Positions 42,366 to 51,751 of a stretch of 64,000 nt of DNA are shown here, piece after piece. The DNA is from Thermoleophilaceae bacterium (GTDB taxonomy: Bacteria; Actinomycetota; Thermoleophilia; Solirubrobacterales; Thermoleophilaceae). The notes under the pieces are model-generated. The model worked only from the letters and a program-made list of their open reading frames with translations, did no database searches and was not told the origin of the DNA. How positions within the stretch are numbered: the first letter of the stretch is position 1; each line of letters starts with the position of its first letter. Where the stretch lies: NCBI GenBank assembly GCA_040901445.1, contig JBBDYQ010000022.1, positions 1 to 64,000 of the forward strand. Direction: 5' to 3'. A program made the translations under genes and the position numbers.

Positions 42366-44017
42366 CCCAGCCGCAGGCGGCGCGCGCTCACGCTGCGCCG
42401 TCCGCCCGCGGTGCGCGCGACCGTGGTGAGCACGGCGTCCACGCCGTCGCGGCCCGCAAGCCGGGCTGCAGCGGCCGGGGAGAGGCGGAGCACCAGCTCG
42501 TGCGCGCCCCGGCCCAGCTCGTGCGTGGCCCGGGCGAGCGTGACCGGGACGGGCCGGTCGTGCGTGCCGTCGTAGCGTGCCACCGTCTCGAGGTCGGGCG
42601 TGCGCAGCACCATGTCCACCGTGGCGGGCTCGTCCAGCCGGAGCGCGGCCGGCAGGCCGCCGGCCAGCAGCGCGGGCAGCCCGAGCTTCTCGCCGACCTC
42701 GGTGAGCAGGCCGGGCACGGCGTCACCGAGCACGTCCTCGGCCAGGAAGTCGCCGAGCGCCTTGCTCTCGCCGGCAGGTGGCCCGAAGACGTGGCTCTCG
42801 GGCATGCCACCGTCGGGCAGCCGGAACGGGCCCGTGACCTCGTAGACGGCGCCGTCGGCCAGCGGGGTGCCGGGGACGTAGGGATAGGCGCGCTGCGAGC
42901 TGAAGTACATGCGCGTGCCGGACGGGTCGAAGATGGCGCCGCACATCTCCGAGGCGTCGTGCTCGCTCCCCACCAGGCGGCAGAAGGGCGACACCAGCCG
43001 GTCGGGCGTGATCAGGCAGATCTCCATGTTGCCGCCGTCCTCGCACACGTAGATGTCGCCGAACGCGGAGACGGTGATGTTGTCCACGGCGTTCAGCGCC
43101 GCGTCCGGGGTGACTGCGTGGTCGTAGATCACCTCGACGGTGGAGCCGGCGATGTCGTACGCCCACACGCGCCTGTCGCCCTTGGTGGTGAAGTAGATGA
43201 CGCCGCCGTCGTGCCAGATGCCCTCGCCGCTGTCGAACTTCGTCATCTCGGGCACCTGCTGGCGCGTGAGCTTCAGCTGGGTGACCACGTTGGGGTCCGG
43301 CACCTCGCGCCATGAGACGCTGCCGTCGCGGGCCACCACCGCCACCTCCAGCAGCCCGCCGGCCAGGCTCGGGTAGGCGTCGGGGGTGAAGCGGTAGAGG
43401 CCGCCGTCGCCCTCGTCCTCGGTCAGGTAGACCTGCTCGCCGGCCGGGTCCACCGCCGCCGCCTCGTGGGCGAAGTTGCCGAGCGCAGGGCGCGGAAGCG
43501 CGGGGAGGACGCCGGCGGGGTCGGCCTCCCAGATCATGCCGAGCGGGTGCTCCTCCCCGGACAGCCAGGTGCCCCACGGGGTGGGCCCGCCGGCGCAGTT
43601 GATGTTGGTGCCGAGCAGGATGCGGTAGGCGCCCTCGATCTGCCCGTCGGGCGTGAACCGGATCGCGGAGCTGCCGCCGCCGGTGACCACGGGGGACTCG
43701 GAGTTGGAGACGAGCACGAAACCGCCGTCGCCGGTGCGGTAAGTGGCCTGGCCGTCGGAGGCGAAGTGCCACGGGTACGCCGTGCCCTCCACGAGCTTGC
43801 CGCCGCGCGCGATCTGGCGGCCGCTGAAGCCCTCGGGCAGCATGAGGCCGACGCCGTTCGGGGGGAGGAGCGGGCCGTAGGGGCTGGGGCCGGCCGCGGC
43901 GGGTGCCGCCAGCGCATCGCGCAGGAAGCCGGGGGCGAGCGCGAACGCGCCCGCGGCCACGCCGGTCGCGATGAACTCACGCCGCCGCACGCCGTCTCCC
44001 CACAGCGTCCCTCCCAT
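42347..44017 (-). CDS. Tat-exported PhoX/DUF839-like phosphatase
   Basis: A 556-residue exported protein. ATG 44017 precedes a Tat signal (RRREFIATGVAAGAFALAPG). The body shows the PhoX/DUF839 propeller pattern: WGTWLSGEEHPLG, GNFAHEAAAVDPAGEQVYLT, EDEGDGGLYRFTPD and DNITVSAFGDIYVCEDGG. PhoX enzymes are Ca/Fe-dependent alkaline phosphatases; some DUF839 members are uncharacterised, so activity is inferred. The frame is open upstream through the poly-G tract, giving a proline run that is not taken as real. Confidence 0.82.
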   Translation of the reverse strand: MGGTLWGDGVRRREFIATGVAAGAFALAPGFLRDALAAPAAAGPSPYGPLLPPNGVGLMLPEGFSGRQIARGGKLVEGTAYPWHFASDGQATYRTGDGGFVLVSNSESPVVTGGGSSAIRFTPDGQIEGAYRILLGTNINCAGGPTPWGTWLSGEEHPLGMIWEADPAGVLPALPRPALGNFAHEAAAVDPAGEQVYLTEDEGDGGLYRFTPDAYPSLAGGLLEVAVVARDGSVSWREVPDPNVVTQLKLTRQQVPEMTKFDSGEGIWHDGGVIYFTTKGDRRVWAYDIAGSTVEVIYDHAVTPDAALNAVDNITVSAFGDIYVCEDGGNMEICLITPDRLVSPFCRLVGSEHDASEMCGAIFDPSGTRMYFSSQRAYPYVPGTPLADGAVYEVTGPFRLPDGGMPESHVFGPPAGESKALGDFLAEDVLGDAVPGLLTEVGEKLGLPALLAGGLPAALRLDEPATVDMVLRTPDLETVARYDGTHDRPVPVTLARATHELGRGAHELVLRLSPAAAARLAGRDGVDAVLTTVARTAGGRRSVSARRLRLGQSNTK

Positions 44018-44048
44018 GTGCCTATCCAACCACACCGGGCCAGGGTCG

Positions 44049-44103
<55 letters not shown>

Positions 44104-44112
44104 GCGCCGGGC

Positions 44113-45036
44113 TCACCAGGAGCCGTACGTCAGGGCAAAGTCCGACCAGCGGACCACATGCGGTCCGCTGTACCAGGAGTACCAGTTGGTGTCTGGCAGA
44201 TCCTGGTACCGGACGTCCGCGTCACGGGTGTCCGTGGTGTCGCCCATGTAGTCGGAGTGGCCGATGTTCATCGAGCCCAGGTACTGGACCTTGTGCTTGG
44301 CGGCGCTGTCGCCCGTGCCCGAGCCCTCCGAGACGATCCCGTCGTCGTAGGAGGAGACGAGCGACCAGTCGGTGCCGCCGTCGGCCTGCGGGTTCTTGGC
44401 ATAGCTGTTGAGGTAGTTGATGAATGAGGACCCGTTCTCCATCTGCACGCACTCGTACGCCCACGTGCAGCCCGACGCCCAGCCCGAGCCGAGGTGCGGC
44501 GTGCCCAGGGTGACCACGTCCTCGACGTAGAGGTACGGCGGGAAGGCCGAGTCGTTGGCCTGGATCCGGTGGATCATGTAGCGGAGGATCAGTCCGCCCA
44601 TGGAGTGGCCCACCGCGTCGACCGTCACGCCGTTGCGGCTCCACGTGTTGTAGATCGTCCAGGCCAGGTGGTAGCCCAGGTGGCGGATGTCGCCGTCCAT
44701 GTCGTGGCGGCCGCCCGTGCTGTTGTGCGCGTCGGTGCGGGGATGGTGGGTCGAGTGGCTGCCGTGCAGCCCCAGGTTGTGGGTGCAGTTCGTGTCGCCG
44801 CCGTAGTACGCGATCGTCGCCTTGGCGCCGCTGTGGCCGAACTGGCCCAGCCGGCCGGACATGGTGTTCCACGTGGACGCGCAGTTCACGCCGGCCTCCC
44901 CGAACGCGTCGAGGCCGTGCACGAACACGATCGGCTTCGAGCGGTTGTCCGTGCGCGCCTCTGCCGCGGCCGCGCCGAGCGCGGCCAGGGCGAGACAGGC
45001 CGCAAGCGCGGCCGCCGTCATGCGAGTTGCTCGCAT
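44113..45036 (-). CDS. Secreted lipase-like alpha/beta hydrolase
   Basis: A 307-residue exported enzyme. ATG 45036 follows GGGAGGAATCGC; the signal peptide is LAACLALAALGAAAAEA. Motifs: PIVFVHGLDAFGEAGVNC (oxyanion) and VDAVGHSMGGLILRYMIH (Ser in GHSMG), then VVTLGTPHLGSG. A late His lies in NIGHSDYMG. Numerous Cys fit an extracellular protein. It is upstream of the PhoX-like gene on the same strand, separated by the poly-G tract. Confidence 0.83.
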   Translation of the reverse strand: MRATRMTAAALAACLALAALGAAAAEARTDNRSKPIVFVHGLDAFGEAGVNCASTWNTMSGRLGQFGHSGAKATIAYYGGDTNCTHNLGLHGSHSTHHPRTDAHNSTGGRHDMDGDIRHLGYHLAWTIYNTWSRNGVTVDAVGHSMGGLILRYMIHRIQANDSAFPPYLYVEDVVTLGTPHLGSGWASGCTWAYECVQMENGSSFINYLNSYAKNPQADGGTDWSLVSSYDDGIVSEGSGTGDSAAKHKVQYLGSMNIGHSDYMGDTTDTRDADVRYQDLPDTNWYSWYSGPHVVRWSDFALTYGSW

Positions 45037-45161
45037 GCGATTCCTCCCTCGTTGGATGACCCGCGCGACTTCCCGCCCCTCGCGCCCGGGCGCCCACGTC
45101 CGTGCCGGAACCCGGCGAGGCCGAACCTACCCCGCACGGGGGACGGCGGGCAAGGCCCCGG

Positions 45162-45167
45162 TACCCT
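45162..45167 (+). promoter_or_regulatory. -10 element of proA
   Basis: TACCCT ends 9 bases before the ATG at 45177. Confidence 0.45.
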
Positions 45168-45176
45168 TGGAAACGG

Positions 45177-46448
45177 ATGGCCACCGCCACCGCATCCGTC
45201 ACCGAGGTCTGCGCCGACGCGCGCGCGGCCGCGCGCGCTCTGGCGAGCTCCTCCACGCAAGCCAGGGACGCGGCGCTGCAGGCGATGGCCGACGGACTGG
45301 AGGCGCGCGCCGCCGAGATCCTCGAGGCCAACGAGCGCGACATGCAGGCCGGCCGCGACGCGGACATCGGCTCCGCGCTGCTCGACCGCCTGCAGCTCAC
45401 CCACGAGCGGCTCGCGGGTATCGCCGCCGGCGTGCGCACGATCGCCGAGCTGCCCGACCCGGTGTGCGAGGAGCTCGAGCACAGGACGCTCTACAACGGC
45501 GTCGACCTGCGCAAGGTGCGCGTGCCGCTGGGGGTGGTGGCGGTCGTGTACGAGGCGCGGCCCAATGTGACCATCGACTGCTCGGCGCTGTGCATCAAGT
45601 CGGGCAACGCCATCGTGCTGAGGGGCTCGTCCGCCGCAGCCCACTCCAACGTCGTGCTCGCCCAGGTTGCGCGCGAGGCGGTGGCCTCGGCGGGGCTGCC
45701 CGAGGCTGCGGTCTCGATGGTGGCGGGCGGCGACCGTGACGAGCTGCGGCAGCTGGCCACGCAGGACGGCGTGGTGGACCTGATCATCCCGCGCGGCGGC
45801 GAGGGCCTGAAGGCGGTGCTGAAGGAGCACGCCACCGTGCCGGTGATGTACGCGGCCTCGGGCAACTGCCACGTGTACGTCGACGCCACGGCGGAGCTCG
45901 ACGACGCCGTGGCCATTGCGGTGAACGCCAAGACGCACCGGCCGGGCGTGTGCAACGCGGCCGAGACGCTGCTGGTGCACGCGAAGGCGGCGCCCGCGTT
46001 CCTGCCGCGCGCGCTGACGGAGCTGCGCGACGCCGGCGTGGAGCTGCGCGCCGACGCGCGCACGCACGCGCTGGCGGGCGACGCCGCGGACTCGCTCGGC
46101 GAGGCCAAGGAGGAGGACTGGGCCACGGAGTACCTCGCGCTGGTGCTCGCGGTGAAGGTGGTGGACTCGCTCGAGGAGGCCATCGAGCACGTCAACCGCT
46201 ACGGCAGCGGCCATTCCGAGGCCATCGTCACCGGCTCCGAGGAGGCCGGGGAGGCGTTCGTGGCCGGTGTGGACGCCGCGTGCGTGTACGTCAATGCCTC
46301 GACACGCTTCACGGACGGCGGCGAGTTCGGGATGGGCGCCGAGATCGGCAACTCCACCCAGAAGCTGCACGCGCGCGGGCCCATCGGGCTGCGCGAGCTA
46401 TGCACGTTCAAGTACGTGGGCCGCGGCAGCGGGCAGGTCAGGCAGTGA
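45177..46448 (+). CDS. proA: Gamma-glutamyl phosphate reductase
   Basis: A 423-residue aldehyde dehydrogenase-fold enzyme: KVRVPLGVVAVVYEARPNVT, CIKSGNAIVLRGSSAA, the catalytic Cys in THRPGVCNAAETLLVH and ASTRFTDGGEFGMGAEIGNS. It reduces glutamyl-5-phosphate to the semialdehyde in proline synthesis. ATG 45177 is placed by the -10 box; the frame is open to 45102. nadD follows after 9 bases. Confidence 0.95.
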   Translation: MATATASVTEVCADARAAARALASSSTQARDAALQAMADGLEARAAEILEANERDMQAGRDADIGSALLDRLQLTHERLAGIAAGVRTIAELPDPVCEELEHRTLYNGVDLRKVRVPLGVVAVVYEARPNVTIDCSALCIKSGNAIVLRGSSAAAHSNVVLAQVAREAVASAGLPEAAVSMVAGGDRDELRQLATQDGVVDLIIPRGGEGLKAVLKEHATVPVMYAASGNCHVYVDATAELDDAVAIAVNAKTHRPGVCNAAETLLVHAKAAPAFLPRALTELRDAGVELRADARTHALAGDAADSLGEAKEEDWATEYLALVLAVKVVDSLEEAIEHVNRYGSGHSEAIVTGSEEAGEAFVAGVDAACVYVNASTRFTDGGEFGMGAEIGNSTQKLHARGPIGLRELCTFKYVGRGSGQVRQ

Positions 46449-46457
46449 GGCCCTGAC

Positions 46458-47084
46458 TTGCGCGTAGGGGTCTTCGGCGGCGCGTTCAACCCGCCGCACG
46501 CCGGTCATCTCGTGTGCGCTCAGGAGGCGCACAGCGCTCTCGGCCTCGACCTGGTCGTGTTCGTGCCTGTGGGCGAGCCGCCGCACCGCCTGCTCGAGGC
46601 TGATCCCGGCGCGGAGGCTCGGCTCGCCATGTGCGACCACGCGCTGTCCGCCGACGAGCGCTTCCGGCTTTCGCGCGTGGAGGTGGAGCGCGAGGGGAAG
46701 TCCTACACCGTGGACACCCTGCGCAGCTTCGCGCAGCGCGCCCCCGAGGACGCGCTGGTGCTGATTCTCGGCGCCGATCAGGCGTGCGCGCTGCCGGCCT
46801 GGCACGAGCCCGCGGCCGTGGCCGAGCTCGTGGCGGCCATCGGCGTGGCGGACCGTGGCGACACCCGGCGCGACGAGGTGGCCGCGCGCATGGGGGAGGT
46901 GCCGGGAGCCGCGGGCAAGCTCGAGTTCTTCGACATGCCGCGCATGGACATCTCGTCCTCGCTCGTGCGCCGGCGGGCGGCGCAGCGGCAGCCCATCCGC
47001 TACCTCGTCCCGGACAAGGTGGCGAGCTACATCGGCGCCCAGACCCTCTACGGCGCCTCGGCGCCCGTCGGGGGAGCGCGATGA
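46458..47084 (+). CDS. nadD: Nicotinate-nucleotide adenylyltransferase
   Basis: A 208-residue nucleotidyltransferase: VGVFGGAFNPPHAGHLV (the HxGH motif), VPVGEPPHR, ILGADQACALPAW and MDISSSLVRRR (ISSTxxR motif). It makes nicotinate adenine dinucleotide in NAD synthesis. TTG start at 46458. Its stop overlaps the rsfS ATG. Confidence 0.93.
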   Translation: MRVGVFGGAFNPPHAGHLVCAQEAHSALGLDLVVFVPVGEPPHRLLEADPGAEARLAMCDHALSADERFRLSRVEVEREGKSYTVDTLRSFAQRAPEDALVLILGADQACALPAWHEPAAVAELVAAIGVADRGDTRRDEVAARMGEVPGAAGKLEFFDMPRMDISSSLVRRRAAQRQPIRYLVPDKVASYIGAQTLYGASAPVGGAR

Positions 47085-47467
47085 GCCCGGGCACGCCCGA
47101 GCCCGCCCGCGAGGGCGCTGCGGCCCTCGAAGGCGCCGCCCTGGCCGGCCGCATCGCGCAGATTGCCGCCGACCGCAAGGCCGCGCAGATCCGCGTGCTC
47201 GACGTGCGCGGGCTGCTCTCCTACACGGACTACCTCGTGATCTGCACGGGCAACACGGAGCGCCAGGCCAAGGCGATCCACGACGCCATCCACGTCGAGC
47301 TCAAGAAGGACGGCCTGCTGCCCCGCCGCGTGGAAGGCGAGCGCGAGGCCCGCTGGATCCTGCTCGACTACCTCGACTGCGTCTGCCACATCTTCACGCC
47401 GGAGGCGCGCTCGTTCTACCGGCTCGAGCAGCTGTGGGGCGAGGCGCCGGCGCGGGACGTGGAGTAG
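47081..47467 (+). CDS. rsfS: Ribosomal silencing factor RsfS
   Basis: A 128-residue RsfS/Iojap protein: VLDVRGLLSYTDYLVICTGN, RQAKAIHDAIHVEL, EGEREARWILLDYLDCVCHI and FYRLEQLWGEAP. It binds L14 and blocks subunit joining under starvation. ATG 47081 overlaps the nadD stop, the common nadD-rsfS pair. Its 3' end overlaps the convergent monooxygenase gene by 74 bases. Confidence 0.93.
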   Translation: MSPGTPEPAREGAAALEGAALAGRIAQIAADRKAAQIRVLDVRGLLSYTDYLVICTGNTERQAKAIHDAIHVELKKDGLLPRRVEGEREARWILLDYLDCVCHIFTPEARSFYRLEQLWGEAPARDVE

Positions 47468-48998
47468 GGGCGCGGTAGTCGTAGTCCTCGAGCGGGAACG
47501 ACCTGGCGGCGCGCTGCGCCTGGCGACCCGACGTGGGGCGCAGGAACGGCACGTCGCCGTGATGGTCGAAGTAGTAGCTGTTCGCTGACGTGCAGTTGCT
47601 CGAGAACCAGAGCGACGTGGCCATCCGCTTCTCCACGAGCGCGAAGAAGCGCTCGAGCGCCTCCGGCTTGACCTCGACGGCGGTCGCGCCGCGCCGGCGG
47701 GTCTCACCGATCACCCGCACTATGTGCCGCGCCGCTGTCTGCACCAGCACGTGCCAGGCGGCGCCCGTCCAGCCGTAGGGGCCGAAGATCATGAAGTGGT
47801 TGGGCAGGCCGGGCATGCTCACGCCCTCGTACGACTTCAGCCGGCTGCCGGCGTAGTGGGTGGCGAGGTCGAACCCGTCGCGGCCGCGGACCGGCGTGCG
47901 GCGGTAGTTCTCGGGGTCTGAGGCCAGGCGGAACCCCGTGGCCAGCACGACGACGTCGACCGCCCGCTCTGTTCCCCCGGCCGTCACGATCCCCCGCGCG
48001 CCGACGCGCTCGATCGGGTCGGTCACGAGCTCGACGTCGTCGCGGTTGAACGCGCGCAGGTAGTCGTTGGACACGCTCGGGCGCTTGCAGCCCAACCCGT
48101 AGTCGGGCGTGAGCTTGCGCCGAAGCTCGGGGTCGCGCACCGATGCGCGCACGAAGCGCCGGTTCTGCCCCTCGATCCAGCGCGCCAGGAACGGCGCGCG
48201 CTGGTAGTGGACGACCATGAACACCAGGATGAACTCGACGATCGCGCTCGCCACGAGGCGCGTGACGCGCTGGGCGAGCGGGACGCGGGAGAACAGCCGC
48301 TTGACGGCTTCGGGGATCGGCGGATCGAACTTCGGCCCGACCCAGATCGGGGTGCGCTGGTAGACGTCGAGCTGGGCGACCTGGGGCGCGATCTCCGGGA
48401 TGATCTGCACGGCGCTCGCGCCGGTGCCCACGACGGCGACGCGCTTGCCCGTGAGGTCGAAGTCGTGATCCCAGCGCGCCGAGTGGATGACCTTGCCCTC
48501 GAAGTCGTCGAGCCCCTCGAGCCCGGCGGGCTTGGGATCGACGAAGGCGCCGATGGCGCTCACCACGAAGCGGGCCGTGACCTCCTCGCCGCCGACGTCC
48601 AGCCGCCAGAGGTGCGCGTTCTCGTCCCAGGTCCGGGAGCGGACGTCGCTGTCGAGCCGGAGGTGCTGGGCGATGCCGTACTTGGCGACGAACTCGTCGA
48701 TGTAGGCCTTGACCTCGGCGCCCTTCGCGAACACGCGCGACCAGTCGGGCTTGAGCTCGTACGAGAACTGGTAGGCGAAGGTGGGGATGTCCACCCCGAT
48801 GCCGGGGTAGGTGTTGTCGCGCCACGTGCCGCCGACGTCGCCGGCGCGTTCGAGGATGACGAAGTCCTCGATGCCCGCGTGGCGCAGGGCCGCGCCCATG
48901 CCGATGCCGCTGAGGCCGGCGCCGATGACGGCCACTTCGTGGTCGGGCGTGGCCGCGGTGGCCGGTGGCACCGAGCCGTTCTCGGTCACGGCGGTCAT
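47394..48998 (-). CDS. Flavin-dependent monooxygenase, Baeyer-Villiger type
   Basis: A 534-residue FAD/NADPH enzyme: VAVIGAGLSGIGMG (FAD), the BVMO fingerprint FxGxxxHxxxW as FEGKVIHSARW, and the second Rossmann motif VAVVGTGASAVQI. The C-terminal 40 residues are Pro/Ala/Arg-rich and lie partly over rsfS on the other strand. It oxygenates ketones or similar compounds; the substrate is unknown. Its ATG overlaps the stop of the upstream membrane-protein gene (ATGA), and both are probably repressed by the divergent TetR. Confidence 0.88.
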   Translation of the reverse strand: MTAVTENGSVPPATAATPDHEVAVIGAGLSGIGMGAALRHAGIEDFVILERAGDVGGTWRDNTYPGIGVDIPTFAYQFSYELKPDWSRVFAKGAEVKAYIDEFVAKYGIAQHLRLDSDVRSRTWDENAHLWRLDVGGEEVTARFVVSAIGAFVDPKPAGLEGLDDFEGKVIHSARWDHDFDLTGKRVAVVGTGASAVQIIPEIAPQVAQLDVYQRTPIWVGPKFDPPIPEAVKRLFSRVPLAQRVTRLVASAIVEFILVFMVVHYQRAPFLARWIEGQNRRFVRASVRDPELRRKLTPDYGLGCKRPSVSNDYLRAFNRDDVELVTDPIERVGARGIVTAGGTERAVDVVVLATGFRLASDPENYRRTPVRGRDGFDLATHYAGSRLKSYEGVSMPGLPNHFMIFGPYGWTGAAWHVLVQTAARHIVRVIGETRRRGATAVEVKPEALERFFALVEKRMATSLWFSSNCTSANSYYFDHHGDVPFLRPTSGRQAQRAARSFPLEDYDYRAPTPRPAPAPRPTAARAGRTSAPPA

Positions 48999-50944
48999 CG
49001 CGGTCCCCCGCTCAGCGCGAGCGGCGGCCGCGGCCGCGGCCGGTGGCGATCCGGGGTGGCCCCGGCCTCGGCGCCCGTGCGGCGGGCGAGGCGGCCGAGT
49101 CCGAGCGACAGCGCGGTTGTGAAGCCGCCCCAGAGCAGTGCTGTGAGCGCGATGCCGAGCGTCCAGATCCAGCCGGGGACGTCGCCCTTGGTCTCTCTCA
49201 GGACGATCAGGTTGTCGGAGAGGAACGGGCGGGTGAACGAGGCCGGGGCGGGGAGCTCCGCTCCCGCCGACTCACGCATCGCCTGCCTCAGCCCGCCGGC
49301 GCTCAGCACGGCCGGGAGGCGCTGCTCGGAGTTGGGGAGGCCGTGGTCGGCGGGCAGGCGGATGGGGACGGCGCCTCGGGCGCGGCCGTGCTGGAACCGC
49401 AGGCCGACCTTCCAGCTGCCGGACAGGGGGATCGGCCGGGTGGAGCGGTAGACCCCGTCGCCGACGCGGCGCAGGCGGTCCACCACGCGCTCGTCGCCGC
49501 CCGCCCAGGCGAGCACGTAGAACCAGTTGGCGCCGTCGGCGGCGTCCGGCGGGTCGAGGCGCACCGTGGCGAGCGCCTCGCGGTCGGGGGCCGGGCGCAC
49601 GTCTGTGAGCTCGACGTGGGCGCGGGCGCCCGGTTCGTGCTTGATTCCCGCGCTCACCGCGACGCCCGCGAGCAGCGCGAAGGCGCCGAGCCACGCGACG
49701 CGGGTGACGCGTGGCGGCGGGAGCTCCTGGCGCAGGGCCGCCGCGAACAGGGCGCCGAGCAGGCCGCCCGCGACGCCCGCGAGCGCCGCGGCGATCACGC
49801 CCTCGGGCAGCAGCGCCTCGGTCCACGGCAGCGGCATCGCGACCTGGGACCAGGCGTACTCGGCGGCGAAGCCGACGGTGCCGCAGAGCACGCCGGCAGC
49901 GGCGCCGAAGGCCAGCAGCCGCCGGCGCGGGTCCAGTCGCAGGGCCAGCAGCTCCACGCAGACAGCGCCGGCCAGCAGCAGCGGCATCGAGGACGGCGAA
50001 ACCCCGGCGGCGAACGGTATGACGATCCCCGTGAGGCGGATGACGAGGTAGACGCCCCAGGCGCCGAGCGCGCCGCCGCGGCCGGCCCAGGCGCGCGCGG
50101 CCGTGAAGACGAGCGCCGAGAACGCGGCCAGCAGCACGGGCTGCCACACCTGGCGGTAGAGGGGGACGCCCCAGTCGTACTCGGCGAGGAAGAGCTCGAG
50201 GCCGCAGAGCAGCCCGCCGAGGAGAGCGACGCGCTGGATGCGCCGCCAGTGGCGCTCGAGGCCGCCGGGCCGCGCGCCGGTGCGCCGCTGCCCACGCGCG
50301 AGGCTTCCCTCCTTCAGCAGGACGAGCAGGCTGATGACGGTCAGGATCCCGCCGCAGAGGAAGACGAAGTGCGTGGGCGACCAGAGGGTGACGTCCTGGC
50401 CGAAGATCTGGTGCCAGACGTCGTCGAGCCCGAGCGTGGCGAGGGCGAACGCCATGCAGCCCACGAGCAGGACGCCGCCGAGCGGCACGCGCCAGCCCGG
50501 GGTGATCCGGATCCAGGCGGGACTCGCGTCCCTCTGGTCGGCCATGCCGAGGCAGAGGAGCCCGGCCGCGAACGCGAGAAAGATGCCGATCAGCAGCGGC
50601 CAGTGACCCGGATTGCCGAGCGGGCCAGTATCGCGCCCGTTGTCGATGTGGTAGCCGATGTCCCAGAGACCGCCCCACATCGCGCAGAGGAGGCCGACGA
50701 CGGCGACCGTCACCGGCAGCGCCGCCCAGCCGGGAACGCGGAAGACCCAGGCTGCCACGGTGCCCGCGCGGTCGAGGATTCGCGTGCGACCCGCGCGGTG
50801 GGTGTGGATCAGCACCAGCACGGCCGCGGTGCCGCCCAGGTACACGCCGAAGAGCGCGACGAGCTGCCACAGCGGCGCGCCGCCTGCCGGGCGCGCCGCC
50901 TCCGTGGCCGCCAGCACGGGCGAGAGGAGCTCCTCCGCGAACAT
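48995..50944 (-). CDS. Large polytopic membrane protein of unknown function
   Basis: A 649-residue protein with about twelve hydrophobic segments (for example WQLVALFGVYLGGTAAVLVL and VPLGGVLLVGCMAFALATLG), an outside-facing beta-rich domain near 510-600 (IKHEPGARAHVELTD), and one last helix (WTLGIALTALLWGGFTTAL). ATG 50944 is chosen; the upstream in-frame ATG at 50971 lies inside the operator. It forms an operon with the monooxygenase. No family recognised; possible His/Trp-rich metal sites (WDIGYHIDNGRD, DDVWHQIFGQD). Confidence 0.7.
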   Translation of the reverse strand: MFAEELLSPVLAATEAARPAGGAPLWQLVALFGVYLGGTAAVLVLIHTHRAGRTRILDRAGTVAAWVFRVPGWAALPVTVAVVGLLCAMWGGLWDIGYHIDNGRDTGPLGNPGHWPLLIGIFLAFAAGLLCLGMADQRDASPAWIRITPGWRVPLGGVLLVGCMAFALATLGLDDVWHQIFGQDVTLWSPTHFVFLCGGILTVISLLVLLKEGSLARGQRRTGARPGGLERHWRRIQRVALLGGLLCGLELFLAEYDWGVPLYRQVWQPVLLAAFSALVFTAARAWAGRGGALGAWGVYLVIRLTGIVIPFAAGVSPSSMPLLLAGAVCVELLALRLDPRRRLLAFGAAAGVLCGTVGFAAEYAWSQVAMPLPWTEALLPEGVIAAALAGVAGGLLGALFAAALRQELPPPRVTRVAWLGAFALLAGVAVSAGIKHEPGARAHVELTDVRPAPDREALATVRLDPPDAADGANWFYVLAWAGGDERVVDRLRRVGDGVYRSTRPIPLSGSWKVGLRFQHGRARGAVPIRLPADHGLPNSEQRLPAVLSAGGLRQAMRESAGAELPAPASFTRPFLSDNLIVLRETKGDVPGWIWTLGIALTALLWGGFTTALSLGLGRLARRTGAEAGATPDRHRPRPRPPLALSGGPR

Positions 50945-50955
50945 CGAAACGCACC

Positions 50956-50978
50956 TTACAACATGTGACAAGATGTAA
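50956..50978. promoter_or_regulatory. TetR operator between divergent genes
   Basis: A 23-base inverted repeat: half-sites TTACAACATGT and ACAAGATGTAA around a central G, matching at 9 of 11 positions. It lies between the starts of the membrane-protein gene (50944) and the TetR gene (51030), just where a repressor would cover the leftward promoter. Confidence 0.6.
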
Positions 50979-51011
50979 AGCAGTCCCCGAAGGCCGTCGA
51001 AGTCCGGCGGC

Positions 51012-51017
51012 TAAGGT
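51012..51017 (+). promoter_or_regulatory. -10 element of the TetR gene
   Basis: TAAGGT ends 12 bases before the ATG at 51030. Confidence 0.4.
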
Positions 51018-51029
51018 CTCGGTTCAGGA

Positions 51030-51719
51030 ATGCGCGCGACCAAGAAGGCACAGGATGGGATGCTCGGCCGCATCCTCGGCGGCGCTCCCGAGCTCGACGA
51101 CGACATGAGCGAGCGGATCCTCGAGGCGGCGTCCGGTCAGGCGGAGGACTTCGGCCTGCGGCGGTTCACCATGGACGACGTCGCCCGGCGTGTCGGGATC
51201 TCGCGGGTCACGGTCTACCGCTACTTCCCGCGCAAGGACCGGCTGGTCGAGGCCATCCTGCAGCGGGAGCTGCGCCGCTTCCTGAAGAACATCGACACCG
51301 CCATCGAGCCCTACGACACGATCGAGGAGCGCCTCGTCGAGGGCTTCGTGTTCACGCTCACGTTCCTGCGCAAGCACACGCTTCTCAACCGGCTGCTGCG
51401 AACGGAGCCCGAGCTGATCGTGCCGCACCTCACGGTGAGGGCCGCGCCGGTCCTCGCGGCGGGCCGCGAGTTCATCGCCGGCTTTGCGCGCCGCGAGGCC
51501 GAGGCCGGGCGACTGGTGCTGAGCGACGAGGACATCGAGGGCGTGAGCGAGCTGCTCGCCCGCGCCGTGCTCTCCTTCGTCCTCACGCCGGACTCGGTGC
51601 TGGGTCTCCAGACCCAGGCGGAGATCCGCGGCTTCGCGGAGCGCTACCTCGCCCCCGTGCTGGAGCAGCTTTCGGCCCCCGCGCAGACCGGGGCCGGCGC
51701 CGAGCCCAGGGCGCGGTAG
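51030..51719 (+). CDS. TetR regulator of the monooxygenase operon
   Basis: A 229-residue regulator. The DNA-binding domain is ERILEAASGQAEDFGLRRFT, then MDDVARRVGISRVTVYRYFP; the C-terminal domain is helical. It is divergent from the membrane protein-monooxygenase pair with a 23-base palindrome between them, so it very likely represses that operon; the inducer may be the monooxygenase substrate. Confidence 0.85.
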   Translation: MRATKKAQDGMLGRILGGAPELDDDMSERILEAASGQAEDFGLRRFTMDDVARRVGISRVTVYRYFPRKDRLVEAILQRELRRFLKNIDTAIEPYDTIEERLVEGFVFTLTFLRKHTLLNRLLRTEPELIVPHLTVRAAPVLAAGREFIAGFARREAEAGRLVLSDEDIEGVSELLARAVLSFVLTPDSVLGLQTQAEIRGFAERYLAPVLEQLSAPAQTGAGAEPRAR

Positions 51720-51751
51720 CGGCCCGCTTCGAGGCCCGCGCGGCCGGGGCA

